From NCBI GenBank assembly GCA_963578625.1, contig CAUZEO010000109.1, positions 1 through 14,400 of the forward strand: DNA of 14,400 nucleotides, given 5' to 3'. Within the stretch, counting starts at the first letter, position 1; the number at the start of each line of letters is the position of its first letter. This document shows, piece by piece, positions 6,854 to 13,928 of this stretch. Source of the stretch: CAUZEO01 sp963578625 (GTDB taxonomy: Bacteria > Verrucomicrobiota > Kiritimatiellia > SLOV01). The position numbers and the translations under genes were made by a program. Under the pieces are notes generated by a model. That model ran no database searches. It was not told the origin of the DNA and saw only the letters and a list, made by a program, of their open reading frames with translations.

Positions 6854-7705
6854 CTAGCGAACCTTATGCATGCTCTTGTTCGCCTTCCGGGGGAGTTCGT
6901 ACGTATTGAAAAGCTCGCGCTGTTCGTCGTCGTAACGTTCCATCGTCTGCGGCAGAATGTATGGATCCTGGTCCATCGTTGCGATGTTCTGCGATTTCAG
7001 CCAGAACGGACCGTAGCCGACGTGCAAGGTCTTGCGAATCTGATTCGACAGATTCGGCAGACCGCCATGACGCAGGTTCTCGGTAAACAGGATCGCATCA
7101 CCGGCCTTCACTTCCAGCGGGATCATCCCCGGTTCGTCTTGTGGGTCACAGCGGTACGGTGAAGGCATGTTGGACTTGTGCGTTGCCGGCACGACACAGA
7201 ACCCGCCCTGTTGCGCCGAAACATCCTGCATGAAATACACCATTCTGATCATCATGCAATCGAGCCGTCCATTGAAATAGCGATAGCGGTACTTCGTCCC
7301 GACCGGTCCTCCCATATGCGTGCCGGTCAGGTTGCCTTCATAGCGCACTCGCAATTCCGAGTTGTTGATCGAAGGGCGCTCGGCAATCAACGCGCGCACA
7401 TAGACCATCGTCCTCGCATGGTTGACTAGACAGTCGAAACCGGAATCCGCATTGAAGAAATCTTCGACGATCAGCGTGCCTTGGTAGCCAACCTTGCCGT
7501 CGGCATGGTACCCGAGCTCGTCGTCGCGGTGATACTCCATGCCCCATCGAGAAATCACCCGAGGCTCTTCATCGATCCGCGCCTCCGCGTGTGCCTGCAG
7601 CATGTCGGTCGCCCGCGACAACTGTCCGATCTGGTTAATGTCCAGGAGACCGGGAATCACCAGGTAGCCGAGCCGGTCGAATTCGTATTTCTCGATATCA
7701 TCCAT
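6854..7705 (-). CDS. Phytanoyl-CoA dioxygenase (PhyH)-family non-heme iron oxygenase
   Basis: The opening YEFDRLGYLVIPGLLD is the classic PhyH N-terminus and fixes the ATG at 7705, although no clear ribosome binding site precedes it. The central and C-terminal blocks are VYFMQDVSAQQGGFCVVPATHK (MQD and GGF typical), then KAGDAILFTENLRHGG and IRKTLHVGYGP. Expected Fe(II) ligands are His130 in GTHMGG and His213 in ENLRHGG; Arg224 in QIRKTLH should bind 2-oxoglutarate. Where the HxD motif is expected the sequence is H-M-G, so the carboxylate ligand is not visible (see findings). The length of 283 residues is normal. The family uses 2-oxoglutarate and oxygen, usually to hydroxylate a small molecule in the cytoplasm. 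The acetyltransferase gene follows after 56 bases, so the two are probably co-transcribed and may act on one substrate. Confidence 0.88.
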   Translation of the reverse strand: MDDIEKYEFDRLGYLVIPGLLDINQIGQLSRATDMLQAHAEARIDEEPRVISRWGMEYHRDDELGYHADGKVGYQGTLIVEDFFNADSGFDCLVNHARTMVYVRALIAERPSINNSELRVRYEGNLTGTHMGGPVGTKYRYRYFNGRLDCMMIRMVYFMQDVSAQQGGFCVVPATHKSNMPSPYRCDPQDEPGMIPLEVKAGDAILFTENLRHGGLPNLSNQIRKTLHVGYGPFWLKSQNIATMDQDPYILPQTMERYDDEQRELFNTYELPRKANKSMHKVR

Positions 7706-8049
7706 TTGTCTTTTTTCGGCGAACCTTATTATTCGCGCAATCGATTTCGCGAGTGACGGTACTGTCGGTCATTGTTGAAATCAACCCGATCACTCCAGAC
7801 AAACCCTCAGCCACATCACACGTTTCTCGGTCTGTCAATGTTTGCTCGTCGCCCAGTATAAGACCTGATCAGGGGAAAAAGCCTGCAGGTATCCTACCCA
7901 AGCAGTGTGGCGACATAACAAAAAACTGGACATTCTCAATCTGGTTCAGCATGCTACACGGGTGACCCGGTTGGCGAGGAATGCATTCCACCGTCCCGGA
8001 GAGCCTCTCTTGATCCCGCCGCCCGATCCGCCTACCATCATCTGGCATT
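7706..8049. other. Intergenic region upstream of the PhyH gene
   Basis: These 344 bases separate the divergent PhyH gene and the broken plus-strand gene. Short open frames exist on both strands, but none has a ribosome binding site or recognisable content. The promoter of the PhyH-acetyltransferase pair should be here, and I could not identify a convincing -35/-10 pair. No repeats or RNA gene were seen. Confidence 0.4.
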
Positions 8050-8582
8050 ATGGAGTCCCTCAACCACATCAACGCATCAGGCGGTACCGACTTCTACCGG
8101 CAGATCGCCACGGATCATTCATCCTGCACGGCTTCAGCGCGGTGATCGTCACGGAGAGAGAGTTCCGCGTTCACGGTGACGGTCGTGTCGAGTCCGCTCT
8201 TGCCTACATTCCGTTCTCGCAGGAGGCCGATCTCCCAGATGAGGTCATTGCGCAGATCAACAACTACGAGCCTGAACTGCAATGCGTCTTTGCCATGGTC
8301 GACTCGGGCGGCAAAGCAGCGGTGTCCTGACGCTCAACGCGCAGAAGCTCGCCTCGACTCCGAAGCGGCTCTACGAGGAGTACGTCAAAGCCCGGCTGGT
8401 TCGTCTTTCTGGGCGAAGAGAAATCGGAGATGATCCTGTCACGTGCCGAGGAGGACGAAGACGGCGACATCGTGGCGAGCGAAGAAGTTCACCCGGTGCA
8501 TCTGGATTTCCGGGAGCAGTTCGAAGCGACGGGGATCACCGCTACGGGGCACGAATTGCGGGAAGGGTTATGGGAACTGTGA
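8050..8582 (+). pseudogene. Unrecognised gene broken by frameshifts
   Basis: I do not recognise the family. Plausible coding passes through frames in order: MESLNHINASGGTDFYRQIA from ATG 8050; then FILHGFSAVIVTEREFRVHG followed by YIPFSQEADLPDEVIAQINN and LQCVFAMVDSGGKA, ending at a stop at 8328; then GVLTLNAQKLASTPKRLYEE plus YVKAR in another frame; then back in the second frame PGWFVFLGEEKSEMIL, an acidic run SRAEEDEDGDIVASEE, VHPVHLDFREQFEATGI and GLWEL with a TGA at 8580. The shifts fall near 8100-8120, 8310-8330 and about 8390. Each segment has protein-like composition and GC-rich third positions, which random frames here lack. The assembled product would be about 175 residues, acidic, with no signal peptide. 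No ribosome binding site precedes 8050, so the 5' end may also be damaged. Confidence 0.45.
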
Positions 8583-8686
8583 CACAAGACGAACGCGCCA
8601 GGGCTTCGCTCGTGGAACTGGTAAAGCACGTCTATCACTCGGTGGGCTTCCTTGAGCCCCTGTACTACAGTGAATTGGCCGTCTAA
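8579..8686 (+). pseudogene. Tiny ORF overlapping the preceding stop (GTGA), probably a truncated gene
   Basis: A GTG at 8579 overlaps the TGA of the broken upstream gene in a GTGA junction, typical of translational coupling. It reads VTQDERARASLVELVKHVYH, then SVGFLEPLYYSELAV and stops at 8684-8686, 35 residues in all. The composition looks like the helical N-terminus of a longer protein. I cannot extend it beyond the stop: the next frames hold only a His-Gly repeat (8694-8717) and no clear continuation. Family unknown. Confidence 0.3.
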
Positions 8687-8981
8687 ACAAACACGGTCAT
8701 GGTCACGGTCACGGCATGGGAGCTGTCTTGGGGGTAACCTGGTGCCCGGACTAACATAACTCCTGGGCCAGTTCGGTGAGCCCGGCCAGAGGGGTATCGG
8801 AGGCCTACAACGTGATCACAGGGACAAGCCGGAAGCAGCACTCTCTCGCGCTCACGCTGAACCCGAGCGAAATCGGGCATCTCTGGTTGAAATGAAGGCA
8901 AGGATTTGCTACTCGGATACCAACACTCATCAGATCTGCCCCGCTGGATGATAACGCGGAGCAGTTACGAGGGAAAAACTC
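8687..8981. other. Intergenic region before the GH20-like gene, possibly with gene debris
   Basis: About 295 bases without an intact gene. Near 8694-8717 a six-base unit (CAYGGT/C) repeats four times, which would encode alternating His-Gly. Between 8755 and 8895 one frame reads VSEAYNVITGTSRKQHSLAL and ends in GHLWLK; it has GC-rich third positions but no start codon, so it may be debris. No clear promoter was found for the GH20-like gene. Confidence 0.3.
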
Positions 8982-9899
8982 ATGATCTGGGCCTACTTAA
9001 TGCATCTCGGAACAAACATGTGGGCGGACCGCAAGGTCCCCGAGTGGGAAAACGCGCCGCGGGACATCACCGCGAAACCCGAGCTTCGGTTCAACGATCG
9101 TGTGTGGAACAGGATGGTCGATCGGATGGTCGACGCAGGCATCAACATGGTCGTCATCGATCTGGGCGACGGCGTCCGTTACCGGAGCCATCCCGAGATC
9201 GCAGTTCGCGGTGCGTGGTCGGTCAGCCGGCTGAAGCGTGAACTGAAACGGTTGCGCGGGCTGGGTCTGGAGCCGATTCCGAAGATGAACTTTTCCACCG
9301 GGCACGATCTCTGGCTGGGCCCCTACGCACGCATGGTTTCGACCGACATCTACTACGGCGTGTGCCGCGACCTGATCGCCGAAGTCATTGACATCTTTGA
9401 CCGCCCCAGGTTGTTCCACCTGGGCATGGACGAGGAATCACTTGAAGCACAGGCGCATTATGCTTATGCCGTGCTGAGGCAGTATGACCTCTGGTGGCAC
9501 GATCTGTACTTCCTGATTGAAGAGGTTGAACGCGGCGGAAGCCGGGCGTGGGTCTGGTCCGACTACTTGTGGCACCATGAGGAAGTCTTCTTCAAAAAAA
9601 TGCCCCGGAGTGTCATGCAGAGCAACTGGTTTTATGATGGAAGTTTCAGCAGGAAAAGCCCGCGGGTTCGCGCGTACGATCAGCTTGAGGAACACAAATA
9701 CGATCAGATTCCCACCGGCAGCAACTGCAGCATGCCGGAGAATTTTATCCGGACCACCCGGTTCGCCCGCCGGACCATTGCACCGGAGCGGCTGAAGGGT
9801 TTCCTCCATACCCCCTGGAAGTTCACCTTGCCCTACTGCGAAGCACATCTCATGGAAGCCATTGATCAGGTCAAGGAAGCCCGGGACAAATGGACCTGA
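8982..9899 (+). CDS. GH20-like (beta-N-acetylhexosaminidase-type) TIM-barrel protein
   Basis: This 305-residue protein belongs to a family common in Lentisphaerota and relatives that resembles the GH20 catalytic barrel. The key motif is RLFHLGMDEES at residues 143-153, matching the HxGxDE acid pair of GH20, here Asp150 and Glu151. Flanking blocks fit a barrel: INMVVIDLGDGVRYRSHPEI (strand 1), LGLEPIPKMNFSTGHDLWLG (strand 2 to 3), SRAWVWSDYLWHH and VMQSNWFYDG (later strands with aromatic sugar-binding residues), and the ending LKGFLHTPWKFTLP. The ATG at 8982 has a GAGGG sequence about ten bases upstream. No signal peptide is visible, which suggests a cytoplasmic enzyme acting on imported oligosaccharides. 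Whether the substrate is an N-acetylhexosaminide is inferred from the motif only. A lipoprotein gene follows about 100 bases downstream on the same strand. Confidence 0.8.
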   Translation: MIWAYLMHLGTNMWADRKVPEWENAPRDITAKPELRFNDRVWNRMVDRMVDAGINMVVIDLGDGVRYRSHPEIAVRGAWSVSRLKRELKRLRGLGLEPIPKMNFSTGHDLWLGPYARMVSTDIYYGVCRDLIAEVIDIFDRPRLFHLGMDEESLEAQAHYAYAVLRQYDLWWHDLYFLIEEVERGGSRAWVWSDYLWHHEEVFFKKMPRSVMQSNWFYDGSFSRKSPRVRAYDQLEEHKYDQIPTGSNCSMPENFIRTTRFARRTIAPERLKGFLHTPWKFTLPYCEAHLMEAIDQVKEARDKWT

Positions 9900-9960
9900 C
9901 CAATTGCCAATTCACCTTCCAGGTGCGCCTTCCCCTTTCGATACAAGGTCTCATCACAAC

Positions 9961-9977
9961 GTGTCAGGTCCTGACAC
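9961..9977. promoter_or_regulatory. Perfect palindrome upstream of the lipoprotein gene (operator candidate)
   Basis: GTGTCAGGTCCTGACAC is an 8+8 perfect inverted repeat around one T. It ends 26 bases before the ATG at 10004 and 13 bases before the ribosome binding site. That position suits a repressor site in the leader, or a small RNA hairpin. No T-run follows, so it is not a normal terminator for the GH20-like gene. Confidence 0.45.
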
Positions 9978-10003
9978 CGAAAATCAAACGGGAGTATAGA
10001 CTG

Positions 10004-10474
10004 ATGAAAGAAACCAACATGATCCGTAGTATGGCAATGGCCATTGCGCTCCTATCGGGTTGCGCCACCGTGCAACAGGTCGATCTGCCGGCGGCGACAA
10101 CGGTGCACATCTTTGAACCGGCTCCGGGATCGTTACCCCTTGTTCTTTATGACGTGCCCGTGGGAACGGAAAAGAGCGTGATCCTGGAGGTCCCTGATCT
10201 GCCGGGCCGAGTAACAGAGGCTGAACTCACTCTTACGATTGAGGATATGGACCAGGTAAGCGAGGGCCAGATTTACGTCAACGGCCAGGGGCCTCTTGAG
10301 CCTCCGGCCGGCCTGTTAAGCCCTTCGTCTACGCTGACGGCCGATTTGGAAGTGAATCCGAAATGGATCAAAAGGGGACCCAATGAGATCCGATTTGTCT
10401 TTGCCGACAATCTATACCTGACAACCAAAGGCTTCACGGTGGAAGAGCTGACACTGAGCCTGACGTTTCCGTAA
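10004..10474 (+). CDS. Small predicted lipoprotein with a beta-sandwich domain
   Basis: The start is the ATG at 10004, with GGGAG nine bases upstream. The frame is open upstream to an ATG at 9890, but that start would put a 38-residue extension before the signal peptide. The N-terminus MKETNMIRSMAMAIALLSGC ends in a lipobox (LSGC), so Cys20 should be lipidated and the protein membrane-anchored. The rest, about 137 residues, is strand-rich: VILEVPDLPGRVTEAELTLT, GQIYVNGQG, KWIKRGPNEIRFVFADN and VEELTLSLTFP. This resembles carbohydrate-binding or accessory jelly-roll modules and is similar in pattern to the C-terminus of the convergent GHL10-like protein, which ends six bases away. I do not recognise a named family. 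A role in holding or binding polysaccharide at the envelope is inferred from context. Confidence 0.75.
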   Translation: MKETNMIRSMAMAIALLSGCATVQQVDLPAATTVHIFEPAPGSLPLVLYDVPVGTEKSVILEVPDLPGRVTEAELTLTIEDMDQVSEGQIYVNGQGPLEPPAGLLSPSSTLTADLEVNPKWIKRGPNEIRFVFADNLYLTTKGFTVEELTLSLTFP

Positions 10475-10480
10475 CGCTCC

Positions 10481-12178
10481 TTACTTATACAGAACCTCAA
10501 CCTGAACCTCGAACACCTGGACGGGAACCTTCGCATCCATGCCGGTTTCGTCCAGATGGAAGGAGACTTCGTTGTCTCCCACGCGGTACCAGTCCGGCTC
10601 CGGGCTGAAGGTGAGCCATCCCTCTTCGGCATCCTTTGCTGTGGCGGTCACGCGCTTGCCGTTTAGTTTGACCTCCATGGCGTCCAGGGCCTCGGGCGGG
10701 GCCAACCGGATTTGCAGGGAGGCGCTGCCGAGAGACTCTTGCCTGGCTGCAGCCGGAATATCGTCGCCGATCTGAAACGTGACGGCGGTCGGCCGCGCGC
10801 CCACGGCCCCGTTCGTCGGCAGCGCCATCGACGCGGGAAGGACATTCGCCAGGCCGCAATGCCGTAGCGCGGGGTCCATCAGCATGATGTGCGTGTAGGG
10901 CGTTACGTCGGTTGCCGCAAAGAGCTTGTCCATCGTGGCGAGTTCCCCGGGATCTCCCAACTGGTTGAAAAGCGGATGCTGCGGAGTATAGGGAAACATG
11001 TTGAAGAAGTAGAGCCCATCCGCGCCGATGCAGTACGCATTAGAGGCGGCGGCTCTCCAGGGTTCGATATGGGGCGAAGAGGACGCGCGATAATCGCCGG
11101 GGCCATGCCCCGAGTACTTGAGGCACGGATAGACCCTGACGTTGTACCGGTGTGCAAGCTTGACAAGCTCTTCTGCCGGCAGGTTCGGCCAGGCATCGCC
11201 GTTCCCGAGGGTCATGATGTCCAGCAGGTCCTCCCTCAGCCATCGCTCGATATCGATGCCGACGTTTCTGCAGTTGACAACGGCCATGGGCACTCGCGCC
11301 GCGATCAGGATCGGGCGGCCCCTCCTGGCGCCCTCCCGTTCCGTCATCTGCCTTATGGAGCGCTGAAACCCGGTCAGAATATCCAGTTGCTCGTTTGTGG
11401 CCGGCTTCCCGTCCAGGTTCGGACGGAAGAACATGGGATAGCGGAGGTAGTCAATCTCAATCCCGTCCACGTCGTAGCGCCGGGCAACATCCTCCGTGAT
11501 CCGCAGAAGGTGCTCCCGTACCTGCGGCTTCTCGAAATCGAGGGTGGACCACCAGTACCTGGGGGATGACTGCGGGTATTTTTTCGTGTCCTCGGGCGTA
11601 CCCATCAGGAGTTCCGGGTGCTTGAGTTTCCACTGGGACAGTAAATGCAGCGATTCCGGGCCACTGTCGTGGGTGTCGTTGATCCGCTGCGTCCAGAAGA
11701 CCTCCAGCCCTGCCTCATGGCACGTCTTCACCACCAGTCCCAGGTTGTCGGTGCCGGCCTTGCGCAGCATGCGCATGTTGTGACGAACGGCGACGGCGTG
11801 CTCATTTTCCGAACTGATCGCATCGACGAGATCATCCATTCTTTCGCCGACGTTCGTGTCGAAGGTATAGAGCGTGGTCACCAAGGTGCCGTAGAAAACG
11901 GTATCGACCTGGGTGTTCAACGCCGGAATGATCCGCTTGGAAAGGAAGTCCTCGGGGCTGGACTGGTGGCCGAAGCCAATGTCGTCCCCGTCGTTGTTGT
12001 AGATGATGCGGCGACTCCGGTTTTTGGCCGCCTCGCGCAGTTGTGCCATCTCATCAGTCTCTCTTTCCGCGCCGGCCCGGTCTCCTGCATCCGGCTCTTC
12101 CCCGCGCGCCTGCCCGGCAAGCGTGCCGACCGTGATGATGATCGCCAATGCGCATAGATCCATTCTGACTCCACACAT
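10481..12178 (-). CDS. Secreted GHL10-like (family 10 glycosyl-hydrolase-like) protein
   Basis: Numbered from the ATG at 12178, residues 6-26 (MDLCALAIIITVGTLAGQAR) form a signal peptide. The catalytic-type barrel starts at RRIIYNNDGDD (about 56) and runs to about 430. Supporting blocks are CHEAGLEVFWTQRINDTHD, the hallmark DVDGIEIDYLRYP at 236-248 (barrel strand with the conserved acidic residues of GHL10/DUF187 proteins), RPILIAARVPM, EDLLDIMTLGNGDAWPN and YCIGADGLYFFNMFPYTPQH. The last 130 residues form a beta-rich accessory domain containing MEVKLNGKR and DWYRVGDNEVSFHLDET. Start: ATG 12178 has GGAGGG seven bases upstream; an in-frame GTG at 12193 has no site, and an ATG at 12163 is a second choice. 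Glycan hydrolysis outside the cytoplasm follows from the family. The DUF4838 pseudogene lies upstream on the same strand. Confidence 0.85.
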   Translation of the reverse strand: MCGVRMDLCALAIIITVGTLAGQARGEEPDAGDRAGAERETDEMAQLREAAKNRSRRIIYNNDGDDIGFGHQSSPEDFLSKRIIPALNTQVDTVFYGTLVTTLYTFDTNVGERMDDLVDAISSENEHAVAVRHNMRMLRKAGTDNLGLVVKTCHEAGLEVFWTQRINDTHDSGPESLHLLSQWKLKHPELLMGTPEDTKKYPQSSPRYWWSTLDFEKPQVREHLLRITEDVARRYDVDGIEIDYLRYPMFFRPNLDGKPATNEQLDILTGFQRSIRQMTEREGARRGRPILIAARVPMAVVNCRNVGIDIERWLREDLLDIMTLGNGDAWPNLPAEELVKLAHRYNVRVYPCLKYSGHGPGDYRASSSPHIEPWRAAASNAYCIGADGLYFFNMFPYTPQHPLFNQLGDPGELATMDKLFAATDVTPYTHIMLMDPALRHCGLANVLPASMALPTNGAVGARPTAVTFQIGDDIPAAARQESLGSASLQIRLAPPEALDAMEVKLNGKRVTATAKDAEEGWLTFSPEPDWYRVGDNEVSFHLDETGMDAKVPVQVFEVQVEVLYK

Positions 12179-12185
12179 TACTATT

Positions 12186-12191
12186 CCCTCC
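12186..12191 (-). promoter_or_regulatory. Ribosome binding site of the GHL10-like gene
   Basis: The minus strand reads GGAGGG here, seven bases before the ATG at 12178. It favours that start over the GTG at 12193, which overlaps the site itself. Confidence 0.55.
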
Positions 12192-12230
12192 ACCTGTTTG
12201 CTTGTTCGCGAAGAAAGGCTTTCAGAGTTC

Positions 12231-12273
12231 GGGTTTCAGATTTCTTGCCTGAATCCTGGATCCTGAAACCTGA
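12231..12273. repeat. Inverted repeat with a degenerate 7-bp tandem repeat
   Basis: GGTTTCAG (12232-12239) and CTGAAACC (12263-12270) are perfect inverted copies 23 bases apart. The right half, 12248-12273, is also a tandem array of CCTGAAT, CCTGGAT, CCTGAAA and CCTGA. It lies about 55 bases upstream of the GHL10-like start and just past the end of the DUF4838 pseudogene, so it could act as a regulatory site, or be remains of a small repeat element. Confidence 0.45.
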
Positions 12274-12285
12274 CGACTCCACGGC

Positions 12286-13415
12286 CTATTGCGGCCTGTA
12301 CGAAGGATCCGAGAATCGTCTCTTCAATTCACGGAAATATTGTTCGTAGACAAACGTGCTGACGCCGCCGGCAACCTGGATGCCAGCGTAATTCTGGGCA
12401 AGTCCGGTCTCCTTGGCCAGGGCGAAAAAACGATCCAGGGCTTTCTCCCTCAGCGGATGATCAAGCGGTGCGGAGACCAGCAGCGAGAGATCGACCGACA
12501 TGCGCCCCATTTGTACGCGCCTCAGCAGGATGGGGTCCTGCTTGACCTTGGCCTCGGCACGTCGGAACAGGGTGTGTCGAAGCCCTCCGCCAACGACAGC
12601 TTCAGCCGCGGCGCAGGCATGAAGTGCATATGGATCCCGGGATAGTTCAGAATGTTCTCGTCTTTCTCAAAGCCTGGACGGTTGTACTATTTGTCGTAGG
12701 CGTCGAGATTCTCTACCTTCAGGGCGTATTTCGCGATCTCCTTGTCGGCCGCCCCATAGTAAATATCGCAGAACTCGCGGACACCCTCACGCCAGTCGAA
12801 GTCGGAGTCCCAGAGCAGCTTGACCCCGATATACGCCCGGAGATGCTCGAATCCGTAGTTGAAAACCCAGGAACCGTATTCCCCCTGCCGGGAGTAGTAG
12901 TCTTCCGCCGCAGCGTACGCAGGCAGGGTCTCGTCGCCATCCGATTCGGGCGTCCTCTTGTACACCATGTTCGCCATCGAGATGCTCACCCGGTTTACAT
13001 TGCGATCCCGGAACAGTCGAAGATTTCTCTGCATGGCGGCAAACGTAGGACGGGGCATCGGCGCGTCCCCTGAATCCTGGTAAACCCACATCCCCAGGTG
13101 ATCCGTGTTCTTGAGCCACGTGTCCAATTGCCCGATGAAGTCATGGTGCGTGTTGTACTCCCCTATGACAATCTCGTATCCTCCGGGGTTGGTGAAATCA
13201 TCGAAATAAACCGGACATAGGGCGCCGGTAGACTCTTTCAGTATCGCGGCCAAATCCAATGCGATCGCCATGGTGCTCCGGTCGGAATATTTCGGAATGA
13301 CGATTCGGAACTCGGTTTTCCCATCCTCGGCGACCACGGTCTTGCCCATGCTCACCGCGCAGGCGCTGACCAGAATTACAAGCATTACGAACGTCATTCG
13401 TGTGATCTTTTTCAT
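12286..13415 (-). pseudogene. DUF4838-family (alpha-glucuronidase-like) protein gene, deleted and interrupted
   Basis: From ATG 13415 a lipoprotein-like signal (MLVILVSAC, Cys19) leads into an N-terminal domain ending at GGYEIVIGE. The sequence then jumps to DFIGQLDTWLKNTDHLGMWV, so the usual 200-300 central residues are missing. DUF4838 blocks resume with NLRLFRDRNVNRVSI, FEHLRAYIGVKLLWDSDFDW and REFCDIYYGAADKEI. An in-frame TAG at 12687-12689 then interrupts the C-terminal part, which continues in frame as YNRPGFEKDENILNYPGIHM. Near 12572-12577 an extra AC pair shifts the frame; the end (TLFRRAEAKVKQDPILLRRV to FSDPSYRPQ) is readable only after correcting it. Three independent lesions make a functional product unlikely. 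The family is associated with secreted carbohydrate degradation, consistent with the GHL10-like and GH20-like neighbours. Confidence 0.8.
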
Positions 13416-13790
<375 letters not shown>

Positions 13791-13807
13791 AAGATCTATT
13801 TAAATAC

Positions 13808-13835
13808 TTGCAATCAAGCTGATTATGGCTAATAT
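13808..13835 (+). promoter_or_regulatory. Possible promoter of the integrase-like gene
   Basis: In an AT-rich stretch, TTGCAA (13808-13813) and TAATAT (13830-13835) are 16 bases apart and resemble sigma-70 -35 and -10 boxes, with four of six matches each. They precede the ATG at 13929 by about 94 bases. An equally weak arrangement could be read toward the tRNA on the other strand. Confidence 0.25.
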
Positions 13836-13928
13836 TACAGTTGATGATGAATGGCGAACCACACCCCAGTAACGGGTTCTGTAACGTGTTTGACCATTCC
13901 TTCGTCCAAAATCAGTCAGGAGAGATTA

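Noticed and set aside
10889..12157. Long plus-strand open frames (226 and 170 codons) opposite the GHL10-like gene
   Set aside because: Both are shadows of a GC-rich gene with a strong catalytic motif on the other strand.
12687..12689. In-frame TAG read as pyrrolysine or programmed readthrough
   Set aside because: The same gene also has a large internal deletion and a two-base insertion, so simple decay explains it better.
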